64,000 nt of DNA from Paraliobacillus quinghaiensis (lineage in GTDB: Bacteria > Bacillota > Bacilli > Bacillales > Amphibacillaceae): NCBI RefSeq assembly GCF_003426025.1, contig NZ_QJSH01000011.1, forward strand, positions 49,275 to 113,274, in the 5' to 3' direction. A program made the position numbers and the translations under genes. The notes under the pieces were generated by a model. That model saw only the letters and a list, made by a program, of their open reading frames with translations, ran no database searches and was not told where the DNA came from. Shown one piece after another: positions 27,072 through 38,172 of the stretch. Each line of letters begins with the position of its first letter. Positions within the stretch are counted from its first letter, which is position 1.

Positions 27072-28334
27072 CTAGCTTTTAAGTAGTGCTTTGGATGGTT
27101 TTTTGGCTAACATAGCAAAAATTGCTCCTAATAAAGGAAAGATAATTGTTAATAAAAGGACTGGTGTGTAACTTTGGAATAGATCAAATCCAAGTCCAAA
27201 TGGTAATGGACCGAATGCAGAACCTAAAACAATCATTGTAGTACCTACTCCATTTATACTTCCTATATATCTACGCCCAAAATAGTTAGGCCAGATAATC
27301 TTCAATCCGATTCGCTCCATACCATTTGCAAAACCCCACAACACCCCAAATATAAGTGCGATTGCTATGTTTGTCATAACAAGCAGCAATAGTAATAAAA
27401 TGATTTCAATCAAAAATATTGCTACAAGTAAATAATTTGTTGGAAATTTATCTGTCAAATAACCAGACAGAAATGACATTGGTATACCAGCAACTGCCAT
27501 TAAACTAAGTACTGTTGCAGCTAATTCTGTTGATAATTCCTGATTTGTAAAAATTGAAAAAATATGAAAAGTGATTCCCGTATTAACCATTGCAGGAATA
27601 CCAACACATATTAAGATTAACCAGAATGTTCTTGTTTTTGCTGCCTCTTGCAATGTCCAATCCACTTCCGCAGGGTCAGCTGCTGCAGCACCTAAGATCG
27701 GCTCTTTTTTTTCTGCGTCTATTTTGCCATCCGGAACTAAACCAATATCTTCAGGCTTATTCCGAACACCAAATAAGGCAAACGGAACAAAGATAACAAG
27801 TAATGCAACACCCCAAAACTGCCATGCAAAACGCCAGTCCCATGTTTGAATCAGCCATGTATTTATAATAGGAAATAGTGCAGCACTCATAAAACTTCCT
27901 AGTGTCATGATGCTAAATGCAAAACCGCGTTTTTTAATAAACCATTGCGCGACGAGGGTATTAGGAATTAATGACATACTCCCTTGACCTAACAAACGAA
28001 TTAAGAAAAATCCAATTGCAAGCATCCAAATGCTTGATACCATACTGCTATAAAAACAAGCAAAAGCAAACAGTGTTCCAACAATGACCATCATAATTCG
28101 CTGTCCAAATCGATCAATGAAGCGACCGACTAACATCATTATTAACCCAGCCATTAAAGTAGCTCCAGAATAAATACCAGATACTTGAGATCTACTCCAG
28201 CCAAAGTCATTAATATATTGATCAATAAATGCTGAATTGGAATATGTCTGCCCTGGACCTGAGAAAAAAATTCCTAAACCAGCAATAAAGACAATAACCC
28301 AACCATAGTAAATATTCTTAAAAGCTTTTTTCAT
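27072..28334 (-). CDS. MFS transporter (oxalate/formate antiporter-like)
   Basis: 420 residues from the ATG at 28334 (GGGGTG upstream). Twelve hydrophobic segments. Loop 2-3 carries GRFIDRFGQR and the cytoplasmic half-loop includes FGVRNKPEDIGLVPDG, which is typical of the monocarboxylate/OFA branch of the major facilitator superfamily. YYGWVIVFIAGLGIFFSGPG at the N-terminus is also characteristic. The substrate is probably a small organic acid but cannot be read from sequence. It is next to repeat E4 and downstream of the TPR regulator in the same direction, with a terminator between. Confidence 0.85.
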   Translation of the reverse strand: MKKAFKNIYYGWVIVFIAGLGIFFSGPGQTYSNSAFIDQYINDFGWSRSQVSGIYSGATLMAGLIMMLVGRFIDRFGQRIMMVIVGTLFAFACFYSSMVSSIWMLAIGFFLIRLLGQGSMSLIPNTLVAQWFIKKRGFAFSIMTLGSFMSAALFPIINTWLIQTWDWRFAWQFWGVALLVIFVPFALFGVRNKPEDIGLVPDGKIDAEKKEPILGAAAADPAEVDWTLQEAAKTRTFWLILICVGIPAMVNTGITFHIFSIFTNQELSTELAATVLSLMAVAGIPMSFLSGYLTDKFPTNYLLVAIFLIEIILLLLLLVMTNIAIALIFGVLWGFANGMERIGLKIIWPNYFGRRYIGSINGVGTTMIVLGSAFGPLPFGLGFDLFQSYTPVLLLTIIFPLLGAIFAMLAKKPSKALLKS

Positions 28335-28484
28335 AATTGCACCCCTAATTTTTAATGAGAATAGAAAGAAAGTTTGTGAGGAGGTAGAGAGGAGAATAAC
28401 CATACATAATACATAAAAAACATGTTAACATCTTTTAAAAAAGAATAAAAGAGAACAACCACGTATTTTATGACTTACATTTCC

Positions 28485-28526
28485 ATATAGAAAAGACCTC
28501 TATTTACTAGCAAAAGTAAATAGAGG
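28485..28526 (-). terminator. Terminator after the TPR regulator
   Basis: Minus-strand stem CCTCTATTTAC / GTAAATAGAGG followed by TCTTTTCTAT. Confidence 0.85.
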
Positions 28527-28532
28527 CTACTT

Positions 28533-29813
28533 TCATTTATTATCTTTCATTCTAATTTGATCAATTGATTGATAGGCTTCCTGATAATAATCTGCTGCCA
28601 ATTTATATTTCCGCATTTGATAATAATAGTCGGCTGTTATTCTTAAATAGGTAGCATACTCCATCCGCATTTGTTTCTCTTTTAAAAAAGGAAGTACCTC
28701 TTTCTGCATTAACACTTCAAAAGAATTAGAGAAGCCAAAAATCAGATATTGATAGACTTTAAATTCATATACAACAAAACAATTTTTTGGCTTCGTTTTC
28801 TTTATAATTGCCTTTACTTTCTCATACCAAATTTCGGCTTGAATTAAATCATCTTGATCAACGTATTCTTTCATTAAATTTACCGCAATAGTTAATTCTT
28901 CTTTTGATAAAGTATTTTTCACCCACTGATAACTGCGATGAAAGTAATTTAAAGCATTTGTTGGTTGTTGATTTTTCTTATAAACTTTTCCTAAAAGTCG
29001 ATTGCACTCAGCTAACAACTGGTGATCTTGTTGTTCACTTGCTATTGTCATTGCTAGTTTTAGACTTCTTAACGCATCATCTGTTTCGTACATTCGTTTA
29101 TTCGCAATACCAATTAACATATGACATTCTGCACAGCGTTTCAGTTGATACACACTCCGATAATAATCGAGCGCCTTATTCGCATATACCATCGCATGAA
29201 ATGTGAAATACAAGTCTGAAGAAACTTTTGCTGTGTGATAATATAAATCATGTAATTCTTGTTGATAATTTTCCATATCTGCCTGGATACTTTTCTCTGC
29301 TTGTTTAAAACTTTTAAACGCTCGGTAGTAAGCGGAATTACTTGCATGAAAACACCCTGAAAATTTATACCAATAGTATAAATCAACATCTTTAAATAGA
29401 TGCTTATTTTGTTCTAAGCATTGATGTTTATTTCTAGCCTTTTGATCTTGGTTAGTTAACAGATAATATCGTAATGTATGTAATTCAACTAACCAGTATA
29501 AATCTGCATCAATAATTTTTTCGAATTCATCATTTATTTTTTGGAAAGTTTCATGTGCCGTTGAAAGTTTTCCATATAACAGTTCTGTAAACCACTGCTG
29601 TGTTAATACTGGAATCTGTTCATCTTCAAGACGTGTAGGTTCGATCTGTAATTTATCACACAATTGCTTAATTGCTTCACTGTTTGGTTCAGCGGTGTTA
29701 TGTTCAATCTTTGACAAGTAAGAAACAGATACAACACCATTAGCTAACTCTTCTTGTGTCATATTTGCTTTTGTTCGATAGTATTTAATCTTTTTGCCAA
29801 TTCCCGTTGTCAT
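28533..29813 (-). CDS. HTH-TPR regulator of the RRNPP type (NprR/PlcR-like)
   Basis: 426 residues. An N-terminal Xre HTH (about 5-62) contains IKYYRTKANMTQEELANG and SVSYLSKIEHNTAEPN. The rest is a chain of tetratricopeptide-like helix pairs (ADLYWLVELHTLRYY, AFKSFKQAEKSIQ, HMLIGIANKRMYETDDALRS, LLGKVYKKNQQPTNALNYFH, ADYYYQMRKYKLAADYYQEA). This is the layout of NprR, PlcR and other receptors for exported and re-imported signalling peptides, and the length is close to NprR. No propeptide gene is found directly downstream or upstream. It may therefore sense a peptide encoded elsewhere or bind a different ligand. Confidence 0.8.
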   Translation of the reverse strand: MTTGIGKKIKYYRTKANMTQEELANGVVSVSYLSKIEHNTAEPNSEAIKQLCDKLQIEPTRLEDEQIPVLTQQWFTELLYGKLSTAHETFQKINDEFEKIIDADLYWLVELHTLRYYLLTNQDQKARNKHQCLEQNKHLFKDVDLYYWYKFSGCFHASNSAYYRAFKSFKQAEKSIQADMENYQQELHDLYYHTAKVSSDLYFTFHAMVYANKALDYYRSVYQLKRCAECHMLIGIANKRMYETDDALRSLKLAMTIASEQQDHQLLAECNRLLGKVYKKNQQPTNALNYFHRSYQWVKNTLSKEELTIAVNLMKEYVDQDDLIQAEIWYEKVKAIIKKTKPKNCFVVYEFKVYQYLIFGFSNSFEVLMQKEVLPFLKEKQMRMEYATYLRITADYYYQMRKYKLAADYYQEAYQSIDQIRMKDNK

Positions 29814-30034
29814 GATAGTAACTCCTCCAAATATTATGCTTAAGTTCTAATATCTAAACGTATGATATTTCATTTTCGTTCCAATTTTTCTTATATTTTT
29901 TAAAAAACCACATCAAACTATCTAAATATAATTACAATTTTACTATAAACAGGAAAGTTGTTGAACTTTTTCAACTAAAAATAGTTAAAAAATAAAATAT
30001 TCTTATTTAATTAGCATTAAATTGTCTTTTCTCT

Positions 30035-30073
30035 ACCTGTAGAATTGACTTACAGGTCTAAATCGCTTAAGCT
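30035..30073 (+). promoter_or_regulatory. Candidate ykpA promoter with an overlapping inverted repeat
   Basis: TTGACT (30045-30050), a 17-base spacer and TAAGCT (30068-30073). The -35 lies inside the inverted repeat ACCTGTA-8-TTACAGGT (30035-30057), which could be an operator or a 5' hairpin. Confidence 0.4.
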
Positions 30074-30082
30074 AGGCTTTGA

Positions 30083-31735
<1,653 letters not shown>

Positions 31736-31742
31736 AAGATTG

Positions 31743-31776
31743 AAAAGTTCTACTCTAGCGGGTAGAACTTTTTATT
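31743..31776 (+). terminator. Terminator after ykpA
   Basis: AAAAGTTCTAC / GTAGAACTTTT with an eight-base loop, then TTATTTTT. Confidence 0.88.
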
Positions 31777-31910
31777 TTTAATATTTTTGTGAAAATTTGA
31801 GCATAACTATTGTGAATTTATTAACATAATAATATAATAAGTTTATAAACATTTTATGCATATTTTAAAACCTAATGTGAAATAATGAACTTAAATGGAG
31901 GATGATAACA

Positions 31911-33257
31911 ATGAAAGTAGCCGTTATCGGTTGTACACATGCTGGAACAGCAGCAATTACAAATATTATATCTTTATATCCAGAAGCAGAAATAGAGGTT
32001 TTCGAAAAGAATGATAATGTCTCATTCTTATCTTGTGGTATTGCCTTATATGTTGGTGGAGTTGTCGATGATCCAAATGGACTATTCTATGCATCAGTTG
32101 AACAATTCAACAAAAATGGTGTGCAAATGCACATGGAACATGAAGTAACCAGTTGCGATGTGCAAGAGAAAAAACTAGAAGCAAAAAATTTAAAAACTGG
32201 AGAAAGCTCAAACCATACATTTGATAAATTAATTATTACTACTGGTTCTTGGCCATTTACCCCTCCAATTCCTGGATCAGACTTGAATAATGTTGTGCTT
32301 TGCAAAAACTTTGATCATGCTAAGGAGATTATTCGTCGTTCTGAATCAGCAAAAAATGTTGTTGTTGTTGGAGCAGGTTATATTGGCGTTGAATTGGTTG
32401 AAGCATTTGAAGAAAATGGGAAAAATGTAACATTAATTGATAGTGAAGATCGAATCTTAAACCGCTATTTGGATGAGAAATTTACCAGTCCTGTAGAGGA
32501 GACTTTTGAAGAAAAAGGAATTAACTTAGCTTTAAGTCAAACTGTTTCTGCTTTTGAAGGGAAAGAAACTGTAGAGAAAGTTATTACAGATAAAGGAGAA
32601 TATGAAGCTGATTTAGTCGTGATGTGTATTGGCTTTCGCCCAAATTCTGATATAGTTAAGGGCCAAGTGAATACGCTAGAAAGTGGTGCAATTATTGTTG
32701 ATTCCTTTATGCAAACAAGTGTGAAAGATATTTATGCAGCTGGCGACTGTTGTGCCGTATTCTATAACCCAACAAAAGAACCTGCATATATTCCATTAGC
32801 AACCAACGCAGTTCGAATGGGGACAATTGTTGCGCATAATTTAGTTAATGCAACTCTACCTTATCCTGGCACACAAGGAACATCTGGTTTGAAAATATAC
32901 AATCATAATATTGCTTCAACAGGTTTAACAGAATCTGCAGCTGAAGCGGCTGGTTTATCGGTTCGTAGTGCTTATATTGAAGACACTTATCGTCCAGAGT
33001 TTATGCCAGAAAATGCCTTAATTAAAATAAAACTTGTATATGTACCTGATAATGGTCGAATTGTTGGTGCACAGATTATCTCAGATGCTGACTTTACGCA
33101 AGCTGTTAATACGTTAAGTGTTGCAATTGCAAATGATATGACGATTCAACAGTTAGCTTTAACTGACTTCTTCTTCCAACCGCATTACAATAAGCCAGTT
33201 AACTTTTTAAATGAAGTAGCATTAGAAGCAATGGCAAAAGAAAACAAAGCTAAATAG
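31911..33257 (+). CDS. nox: NADH oxidase / CoA-disulfide-reductase family flavoprotein
   Basis: 448 residues. The start at 31911 is preceded by GGAGGATGATAACA; the ATG nine bases earlier abuts the RBS. The FAD-binding N-terminus is MKVAVIGCTHAGTAAI. Cys42 in VSFLSCGIALYVGG is the single redox-active cysteine characteristic of NADH oxidase and NADH peroxidase. The NADH-binding fold is VVVVGAGYIGVELVEAFEE, and DIYAAGDCCAVFYNP is the second FAD motif. It most likely reduces O2 to water (Nox-2) with NADH, protecting against oxygen and regenerating NAD+. A peroxidase or CoA-disulfide reductase activity cannot be excluded by sequence alone. Confidence 0.87.
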   Translation: MKVAVIGCTHAGTAAITNIISLYPEAEIEVFEKNDNVSFLSCGIALYVGGVVDDPNGLFYASVEQFNKNGVQMHMEHEVTSCDVQEKKLEAKNLKTGESSNHTFDKLIITTGSWPFTPPIPGSDLNNVVLCKNFDHAKEIIRRSESAKNVVVVGAGYIGVELVEAFEENGKNVTLIDSEDRILNRYLDEKFTSPVEETFEEKGINLALSQTVSAFEGKETVEKVITDKGEYEADLVVMCIGFRPNSDIVKGQVNTLESGAIIVDSFMQTSVKDIYAAGDCCAVFYNPTKEPAYIPLATNAVRMGTIVAHNLVNATLPYPGTQGTSGLKIYNHNIASTGLTESAAEAAGLSVRSAYIEDTYRPEFMPENALIKIKLVYVPDNGRIVGAQIISDADFTQAVNTLSVAIANDMTIQQLALTDFFFQPHYNKPVNFLNEVALEAMAKENKAK

Positions 33258-33275
33258 TAGCCTGTTGATCATAAT

Positions 33276-33310
33276 AAAGCACTCTTCCTTTTATTTAGAA
33301 GAGTGCTTTA
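33276..33310 (+). terminator. Terminator after nox
   Basis: AAAGCACTCTTC / GAAGAGTGCTTT, a perfect 12-base stem, then ATTTATTT. Confidence 0.88.
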
Positions 33311-33487
33311 TTTATTTGTAACAGTTCATTTTTGTAGTTTTTCAAAAATACTACTTATAAAGATTTAAAATGTGCAATGAATTCTACACCCATTCCTCAA
33401 AATAAATTGAAATATTATAAAAAATAATTATGAATAAATATGCCATCTTATACTAACCCTAAAAAAGAAACTTTAGGAGGAGATTAT

Positions 33488-34495
33488 ATGCCAGAAAGAT
33501 CAGCAATTACGTCATCTGAATTAGGTGTATTATGGCTTACATATCAGGAAGATACAATGATTTTACGTATTTTAGAATATTTTATAGAAAAAGCCGATGA
33601 TGAAAAAGCCAAGGAAATTATGAATAATTTATATGGAGAGATTGACAGTTACGTTGGTATCATCAAAGAAACCTTAGAAAATGAAGGAGCTGTAATACCA
33701 ATTGGGTTCACCACTCAAGATGTTAAAAAAGAGGTACCAAAATTATATGATAATGGTTTTGACATCATGTTTGTTCGCCTATTAAAACAAATTAGTATGG
33801 GGCTTCACTCATTAAATATCACAATGACTTATCGAGAAGATATTGTACTTATTATTAAAGAATTAACTACCATTGCTCAGAAGTATTATAACCTTTGTAC
33901 ACAATATTTACTTAAAAAGGGATTGCTTGTTAAATCCCCTCATGTTTCAATGCCTACATCAGTTGAATTTGTTAAAGATAAGCATTATTTGAGCGGACTC
34001 TCCGCTAATCCATTTAGCGAAAAACGATCTTTAAACACTGTGGAAGTTGCACAAATTCATCATTCAATTGAATCAAATATTACTGGGCTTCAAATGATTA
34101 TAGGTTTTGCTCAATGTGCAAATACTGAGGATGTTAAGAACTACTTTAATGAGGGTGCTGAACTTGCTAAAAGTATGGTAAAAGAATTGAGTGAAATCTT
34201 TCTTCAAAGCGGTTTACAAGCTCCTCAAACAGCCGGGGGGAATGCAACCCGTTCAACATTAGCACCCTTTTCTGATAAATTGATGCTGTATTGCACTAGT
34301 CTTTTTTGCAGTTTTTCTATGGGAAGCGGCTCATTAGGTACTGCTTTTAGTTTACGAAATGATTTACCAGCTAAAATTACTATTTTTATGAAAGATATAT
34401 TTGAATATGCTCATAAAGGGGCAAAAATAATGATTAAAAATGGTTGGATGGAAGAACCACCTCAAATGGAAGAACGGAACCAAATGTTGAAGTGA
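33488..34495 (+). CDS. DUF3231 family protein, two helical repeats
   Basis: 335 residues from the ATG at 33488 with TAGGAGGAGATTAT upstream. Two homologous halves are visible. ITSSELGVLWLTYQEDTMIL starts the first and LNTVEVAQIHHSIESNITGL the second. Each is a four-helix bundle of the ferritin-like DUF3231 type, with matching KEIMNNLYGEIDSYVGIIKE / NYFNEGAELAKSMVKELSE segments. Family members are common in sporulating Bacilli and their function is not known. Monocistronic. Confidence 0.82.
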   Translation: MPERSAITSSELGVLWLTYQEDTMILRILEYFIEKADDEKAKEIMNNLYGEIDSYVGIIKETLENEGAVIPIGFTTQDVKKEVPKLYDNGFDIMFVRLLKQISMGLHSLNITMTYREDIVLIIKELTTIAQKYYNLCTQYLLKKGLLVKSPHVSMPTSVEFVKDKHYLSGLSANPFSEKRSLNTVEVAQIHHSIESNITGLQMIIGFAQCANTEDVKNYFNEGAELAKSMVKELSEIFLQSGLQAPQTAGGNATRSTLAPFSDKLMLYCTSLFCSFSMGSGSLGTAFSLRNDLPAKITIFMKDIFEYAHKGAKIMIKNGWMEEPPQMEERNQMLK

Positions 34496-34646
34496 GTGAG
34501 ACAAGGTGGAATGATTATAGAATTCCCAAAAAAACTGACTTAAAATTTTTTCTATTCTTCAACTATCTGATTAGTTGAACAAGGCTTTAAACATCAAATA
34601 TTTATTATGGCTTAGTTCTTATCGAATAGGATATTTTCTCGCGAAC

Positions 34647-34674
34647 AAAAAGCGCTGCAAACACAGCGCTTTTC
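34647..34674. terminator. Hairpin between the DUF3231 gene and trpA
   Basis: AAAAAGCGCTG / CAGCGCTTTT. It has A and T runs on both sides and can end transcription from the DUF3231 gene or from the trp operon. It lies 115 bases past the trpA stop. Confidence 0.7.
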
Positions 34675-34788
34675 CACATACATATCAACTTAAAATTCAG
34701 TGTGTAAAATAAAGTGTTGTGATAGATAACGAAATCCCTTATGGAAACAGACTCTTTTTATCCTACGTTTTGTGAAGATATCATTTTA

Positions 34789-35565
34789 TCATAGCACAGC
34801 TGATTGAATTAATTCTCGGATTGTTTCGTGATCTCCTTGATGTAATAAATCAACAATTCGACTTCCGACTACAACGCCATCGCAATTTGCTGTCAATTCT
34901 TTTACATGTTCTGGTGTTGATACACCGAACCCTGCTAAAACAGGTACATTACTGATTTCTTTCAAAGAAGCTAAATGGGCTGCAAGGTTTTCTTTAAACT
35001 GTGTACGTGCACCAGTGGTTCCAGTTACCGTAACAGCATATAAAAAACCTTCTGTCCGTTTTGCGATTTCCGCTAATCTCTCTTTGGGACTTGTTAAGGC
35101 TGCTAATCTGATCAGCGCAATACTATTAGCCGAAAGTTCTGGAACAACTATCCCTTCCTCTTCTAACGGTAGGTCTGGGATAATCAACCCATCCACACCT
35201 GCTTCGTCACAAGCTTTTGCAAACGCACCAACACCATAAGCAAAAATCGGATTAATGTAAGTCATTAACACAATCGGAATATTTCGCGATTGTTTTGTGT
35301 CAGCAAGTTTATTTAATACATCACGAAGGGAGACTCCACTTGCCAATGCACGTATTCCCGCTTCTTGAATTGTCGGACCGTCTGCTACTGGGTCGGAAAA
35401 CGGAATTCCTAACTCAACTACAGTTGCACCACTCTCTTCAAGAAAAGCTAACTGTTGGTTAAGCTTATCTAACCCACCATCCCCTGCCATAATATACGGG
35501 ACAAATGCTTTATTACCCTTTTCTAAAACACGCGCAAATGCTTGATCAATTTTTTGCTTTGGCAT
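34789..35565 (-). CDS. trpA: Tryptophan synthase alpha chain
   Basis: Cleaves indole-3-glycerol phosphate to indole and glyceraldehyde-3-phosphate. 258 residues of a TIM barrel. [20 protein letters not shown] carries the catalytic Glu, [14 protein letters not shown] the catalytic Asp, and [10 protein letters not shown] the phosphate-binding loop. The ATG at 35565 has GGAGGTGAAGCTG upstream. A GTG nine bases earlier lies within that RBS and is rejected. It overlaps trpB by 20 bases and is the last gene of the operon. Confidence 0.96.
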   Translation of the reverse strand: MPKQKIDQAFARVLEKGNKAFVPYIMAGDGGLDKLNQQLAFLEESGATVVELGIPFSDPVADGPTIQEAGIRALASGVSLRDVLNKLADTKQSRNIPIVLMTYINPIFAYGVGAFAKACDEAGVDGLIIPDLPLEEEGIVVPELSANSIALIRLAALTSPKERLAEIAKRTEGFLYAVTVTGTTGARTQFKENLAAHLASLKEISNVPVLAGFGVSTPEHVKELTANCDGVVVGSRIVDLLHQGDHETIRELIQSAVL

Positions 35566-36763
35566 CAGCTTCACCTCCTAATGATTCTCTTATTGTCTCA
35601 ACATCCTTATCACCACGACCTGATAAACAAATTACAATCGTTTCATTTTCATTCATCTCTTGCGCTAGTTTTGTTGTATATGCAATTGCATGCGCACTTT
35701 CTAAAGCAGGAATAATCCCTTCAGTTTTTGATAATAGTTTCAAACCTTCAAGTGCCTCATCATCTGTAATGGATTGATAGCTTACTCTACCTATTTCTTT
35801 AAAATGACTATGTTCTGGTCCTACCCCTGGATAATCCAAGCCTGCAGAAATGGAGTGTGCTTCTTGGATTTGTCCATTGTCGTCCTGTAACAGGTATGTC
35901 ATCGTTCCATGTAGAATCCCTGCATATCCGTCTGTTAGTGTTGCGGCGTGTTTCCCTGTCTCTAAACCTGCCCCACCTGCTTCAACACCAAAAAGTTTCA
36001 CATCCTGATCATTTACAAATGGATAAAACATACCCATTGCATTACTTCCACCACCGATACAAGCTACTACTGCATCCGGAAGTTTTCCTTCAACTTCTTG
36101 GATCTGTCTCCTTGTTTCTTCTCCAATTACACTCTGAAAGTCACGAACAATTTGTGGAAAAGGATGCGGTCCAACAACAGATCCAATGATATAATGTGTA
36201 TCTTCTACATTACTCACCCAATAGCGTAACGCTTCATTAACTGCATCTTTTAACGTGCCGCTCCCTTGATCAACACTTTCAACACGTGCACCAAGCAATT
36301 CCATCCGAAACACATTTAATTTTTGCCTGCGAATATCTTCTTTTCCCATAAAAATAATACATTCCAAACCTAGCAAAGCACAAACTGTTGCTGTTGCGAC
36401 ACCATGCTGTCCTGCTCCTGTTTCAGCAACTACTTTTTTCTTACCCATTCGTACTGTCAGTAATGCTTGACCAATCGCATTATTAATCTTATGGGCACCA
36501 GTATGGTTCAAGTCTTCACGCTTTAAATATATTTTCGGACCACCTATATGTTTGGTAAGGCGTTCGGCATAATACAAAGGCGTTTCTCTACCAATATATT
36601 GCTGAAAATAGTACTGCATATCCTTGATAAAATCCGGATCTTTAATTGCTGCTTTATAGGCGTTTTCTAGTTCAATCACGGCTGGCATTAAGGTTTCTGG
36701 AATAAATCTACCACCAAAAGACCCATAATGTCCTGTTTCATTTGGTTGATTATATTGTGTCAC
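35546..36763 (-). CDS. trpB: Tryptophan synthase beta chain
   Basis: PLP enzyme condensing indole and serine to tryptophan. 405 residues. [15 protein letters not shown] is at the N-terminus; [16 protein letters not shown] holds the PLP lysine; [13 protein letters not shown] and [15 protein letters not shown] bind substrate and the PLP phosphate. I place the start at the GTG at 36763, eight bases after AAAGG. A GTG at 36772 lies inside the RBS and overlaps the trpF stop as GTGA. It forms the bienzyme complex with TrpA. Confidence 0.96.
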   Translation of the reverse strand: MTQYNQPNETGHYGSFGGRFIPETLMPAVIELENAYKAAIKDPDFIKDMQYYFQQYIGRETPLYYAERLTKHIGGPKIYLKREDLNHTGAHKINNAIGQALLTVRMGKKKVVAETGAGQHGVATATVCALLGLECIIFMGKEDIRRQKLNVFRMELLGARVESVDQGSGTLKDAVNEALRYWVSNVEDTHYIIGSVVGPHPFPQIVRDFQSVIGEETRRQIQEVEGKLPDAVVACIGGGSNAMGMFYPFVNDQDVKLFGVEAGGAGLETGKHAATLTDGYAGILHGTMTYLLQDDNGQIQEAHSISAGLDYPGVGPEHSHFKEIGRVSYQSITDDEALEGLKLLSKTEGIIPALESAHAIAYTTKLAQEMNENETIVICLSGRGDKDVETIRESLGGEADAKAKN

Positions 36764-36768
36764 GTTTT

Positions 36769-37377
36769 TCACCTTTCCTTTTTAACCTCATGAATAAAGG
36801 CTCTAATTTTTTCTTTATCCTTCACTCCATCTGTTTCCACTCCACTAGAGACATCTACACCTGCTGGATTCACTTCACTGATTGCCTCTCTTACATTACC
36901 CGCATGTAATCCACCTGCTACTAAAATTTTTCCTGTAAGATAAGGTAGATCTTTTGCCAATGACCAGTTAAATACTTCTCCATTACCACCACGGTATTTA
37001 CCGGCAGGACTGTCTAGCAAAAAGTAATCACATTGATAATTTACTAGTTTCATAAGATCTCCACGTTCATGAATATGAAAAGCCTTTATGACTGGATAAC
37101 CAACTTTCTGACAAAAACCTGGCGACTCTTCACCATGTAGTTGAATATAATCTAAGCCAACTATACTAGCGATTTCTTGAATGGTCCCAAGTTCCTCATC
37201 TACAAAAACACCAACCTTTTTCACATTTGGCGGGAGCTTTTCACTAATTTCTTTCGCTTGTTCTTTGGTTACTCGGCGCTTACTCTCAGCAAAAACAAAT
37301 CCAATAAAATCGGCCCCAGCGAAGGCGGCTTCTCTTCCTGCTTCTACTGTTGTAATTCCACAAATCTTTGTTAACAT
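36769..37377 (-). CDS. trpF: Phosphoribosylanthranilate isomerase
   Basis: Isomerises phosphoribosylanthranilate to CdRP. 202 residues, TIM barrel: [12 protein letters not shown] with the catalytic Cys7, [39 protein letters not shown] and [12 protein letters not shown], ending with [15 protein letters not shown]. The ATG at 37377 has GGAGTGAAGCTA upstream; a longer reading to 37416 adds unrelated residues. It follows trpC by 13 bases. Confidence 0.95.
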   Translation of the reverse strand: MLTKICGITTVEAGREAAFAGADFIGFVFAESKRRVTKEQAKEISEKLPPNVKKVGVFVDEELGTIQEIASIVGLDYIQLHGEESPGFCQKVGYPVIKAFHIHERGDLMKLVNYQCDYFLLDSPAGKYRGGNGEVFNWSLAKDLPYLTGKILVAGGLHAGNVREAISEVNPAGVDVSSGVETDGVKDKEKIRAFIHEVKKER

Positions 37378-37390
37378 TAGCTTCACTCCT

Positions 37391-38170
37391 TCACAACTGG
37401 ATTCGCAACTCTGCAAATGTTTTTTCTAGATGTCTGGAGCGCATCATTGTCTCACCGACTAAAATCCCACGTACTCCCACTTGTTTTATTCGTTCAACAT
37501 CAGCTGTTGTTTTAATACCACTCTCACTAATAACTAGTGTTTTTTCTGTATCTATTAAAGCTGCTAATTTTTCTGTTGTAGCAAGATCAACTTCAAATGT
37601 CTTTAAGTCTCGGTTATTTATTCCGATGATAGTAGCACCAATTTCCTTTGCTACCTTTAGTTCAGCTTCGTTATGCACTTCAAACAGCACCTCTAAATCT
37701 TGCTCTCTTGCATATGTGAATAGTTGCTGTAACCGATGCTTTGGTAGTGCAGCTGCGATTAACAGAATTACGTTTGCTCCATAATCTTTTGCGCGATTAA
37801 TTTGAATCTCATCAATGATAAAGTCTTTGTTTAGAACAGGTAAATCAACTGCTTCACGGACGGCAGAAAGGTCATCCATGGTTCCTTTAAAAAATGGATA
37901 ATCAGTTAAAACAGAAATGGCACCTGCACCATGTTCTTGATACTGTTTTCCTTGTTCTGGTGGGTTGACATCTGGATTGATCATCCCCTTAGAAGGTGAT
38001 GCCCTCTTAATCTCTGCAATAATATTAATGTATTGTGACTGCATAAACATTTCGTATAATGACTGTACATGCCGTTTTTGTTTCAAGTTACCTTTTGTCT
38101 TATATGTTTGCTTTAATATAACAACTTCTCTTTCTTTTTCTTGTATGATTTCTTCTAAAATTGTCGACAT
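37391..38170 (-). CDS. trpC: Indole-3-glycerol phosphate synthase
   Basis: Converts CdRP to indole-3-glycerol phosphate with loss of CO2 and water. 259 residues: AEIKRASPSKGMI (catalytic Lys), VLNKDFIIDEIQI, VLFEVHNEAEL, IGINNRDLKTFEVDL and LVISESGIKT are the strand ends of its TIM barrel. The ATG at 38170 has GAGGTGTGAAG upstream, two bases after the trpD stop. A separate protein, not fused to TrpF. Confidence 0.96.
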   Translation of the reverse strand: MSTILEEIIQEKEREVVILKQTYKTKGNLKQKRHVQSLYEMFMQSQYINIIAEIKRASPSKGMINPDVNPPEQGKQYQEHGAGAISVLTDYPFFKGTMDDLSAVREAVDLPVLNKDFIIDEIQINRAKDYGANVILLIAAALPKHRLQQLFTYAREQDLEVLFEVHNEAELKVAKEIGATIIGINNRDLKTFEVDLATTEKLAALIDTEKTLVISESGIKTTADVERIKQVGVRGILVGETMMRSRHLEKTFAELRIQL

Positions 38171-38172
38171 CT

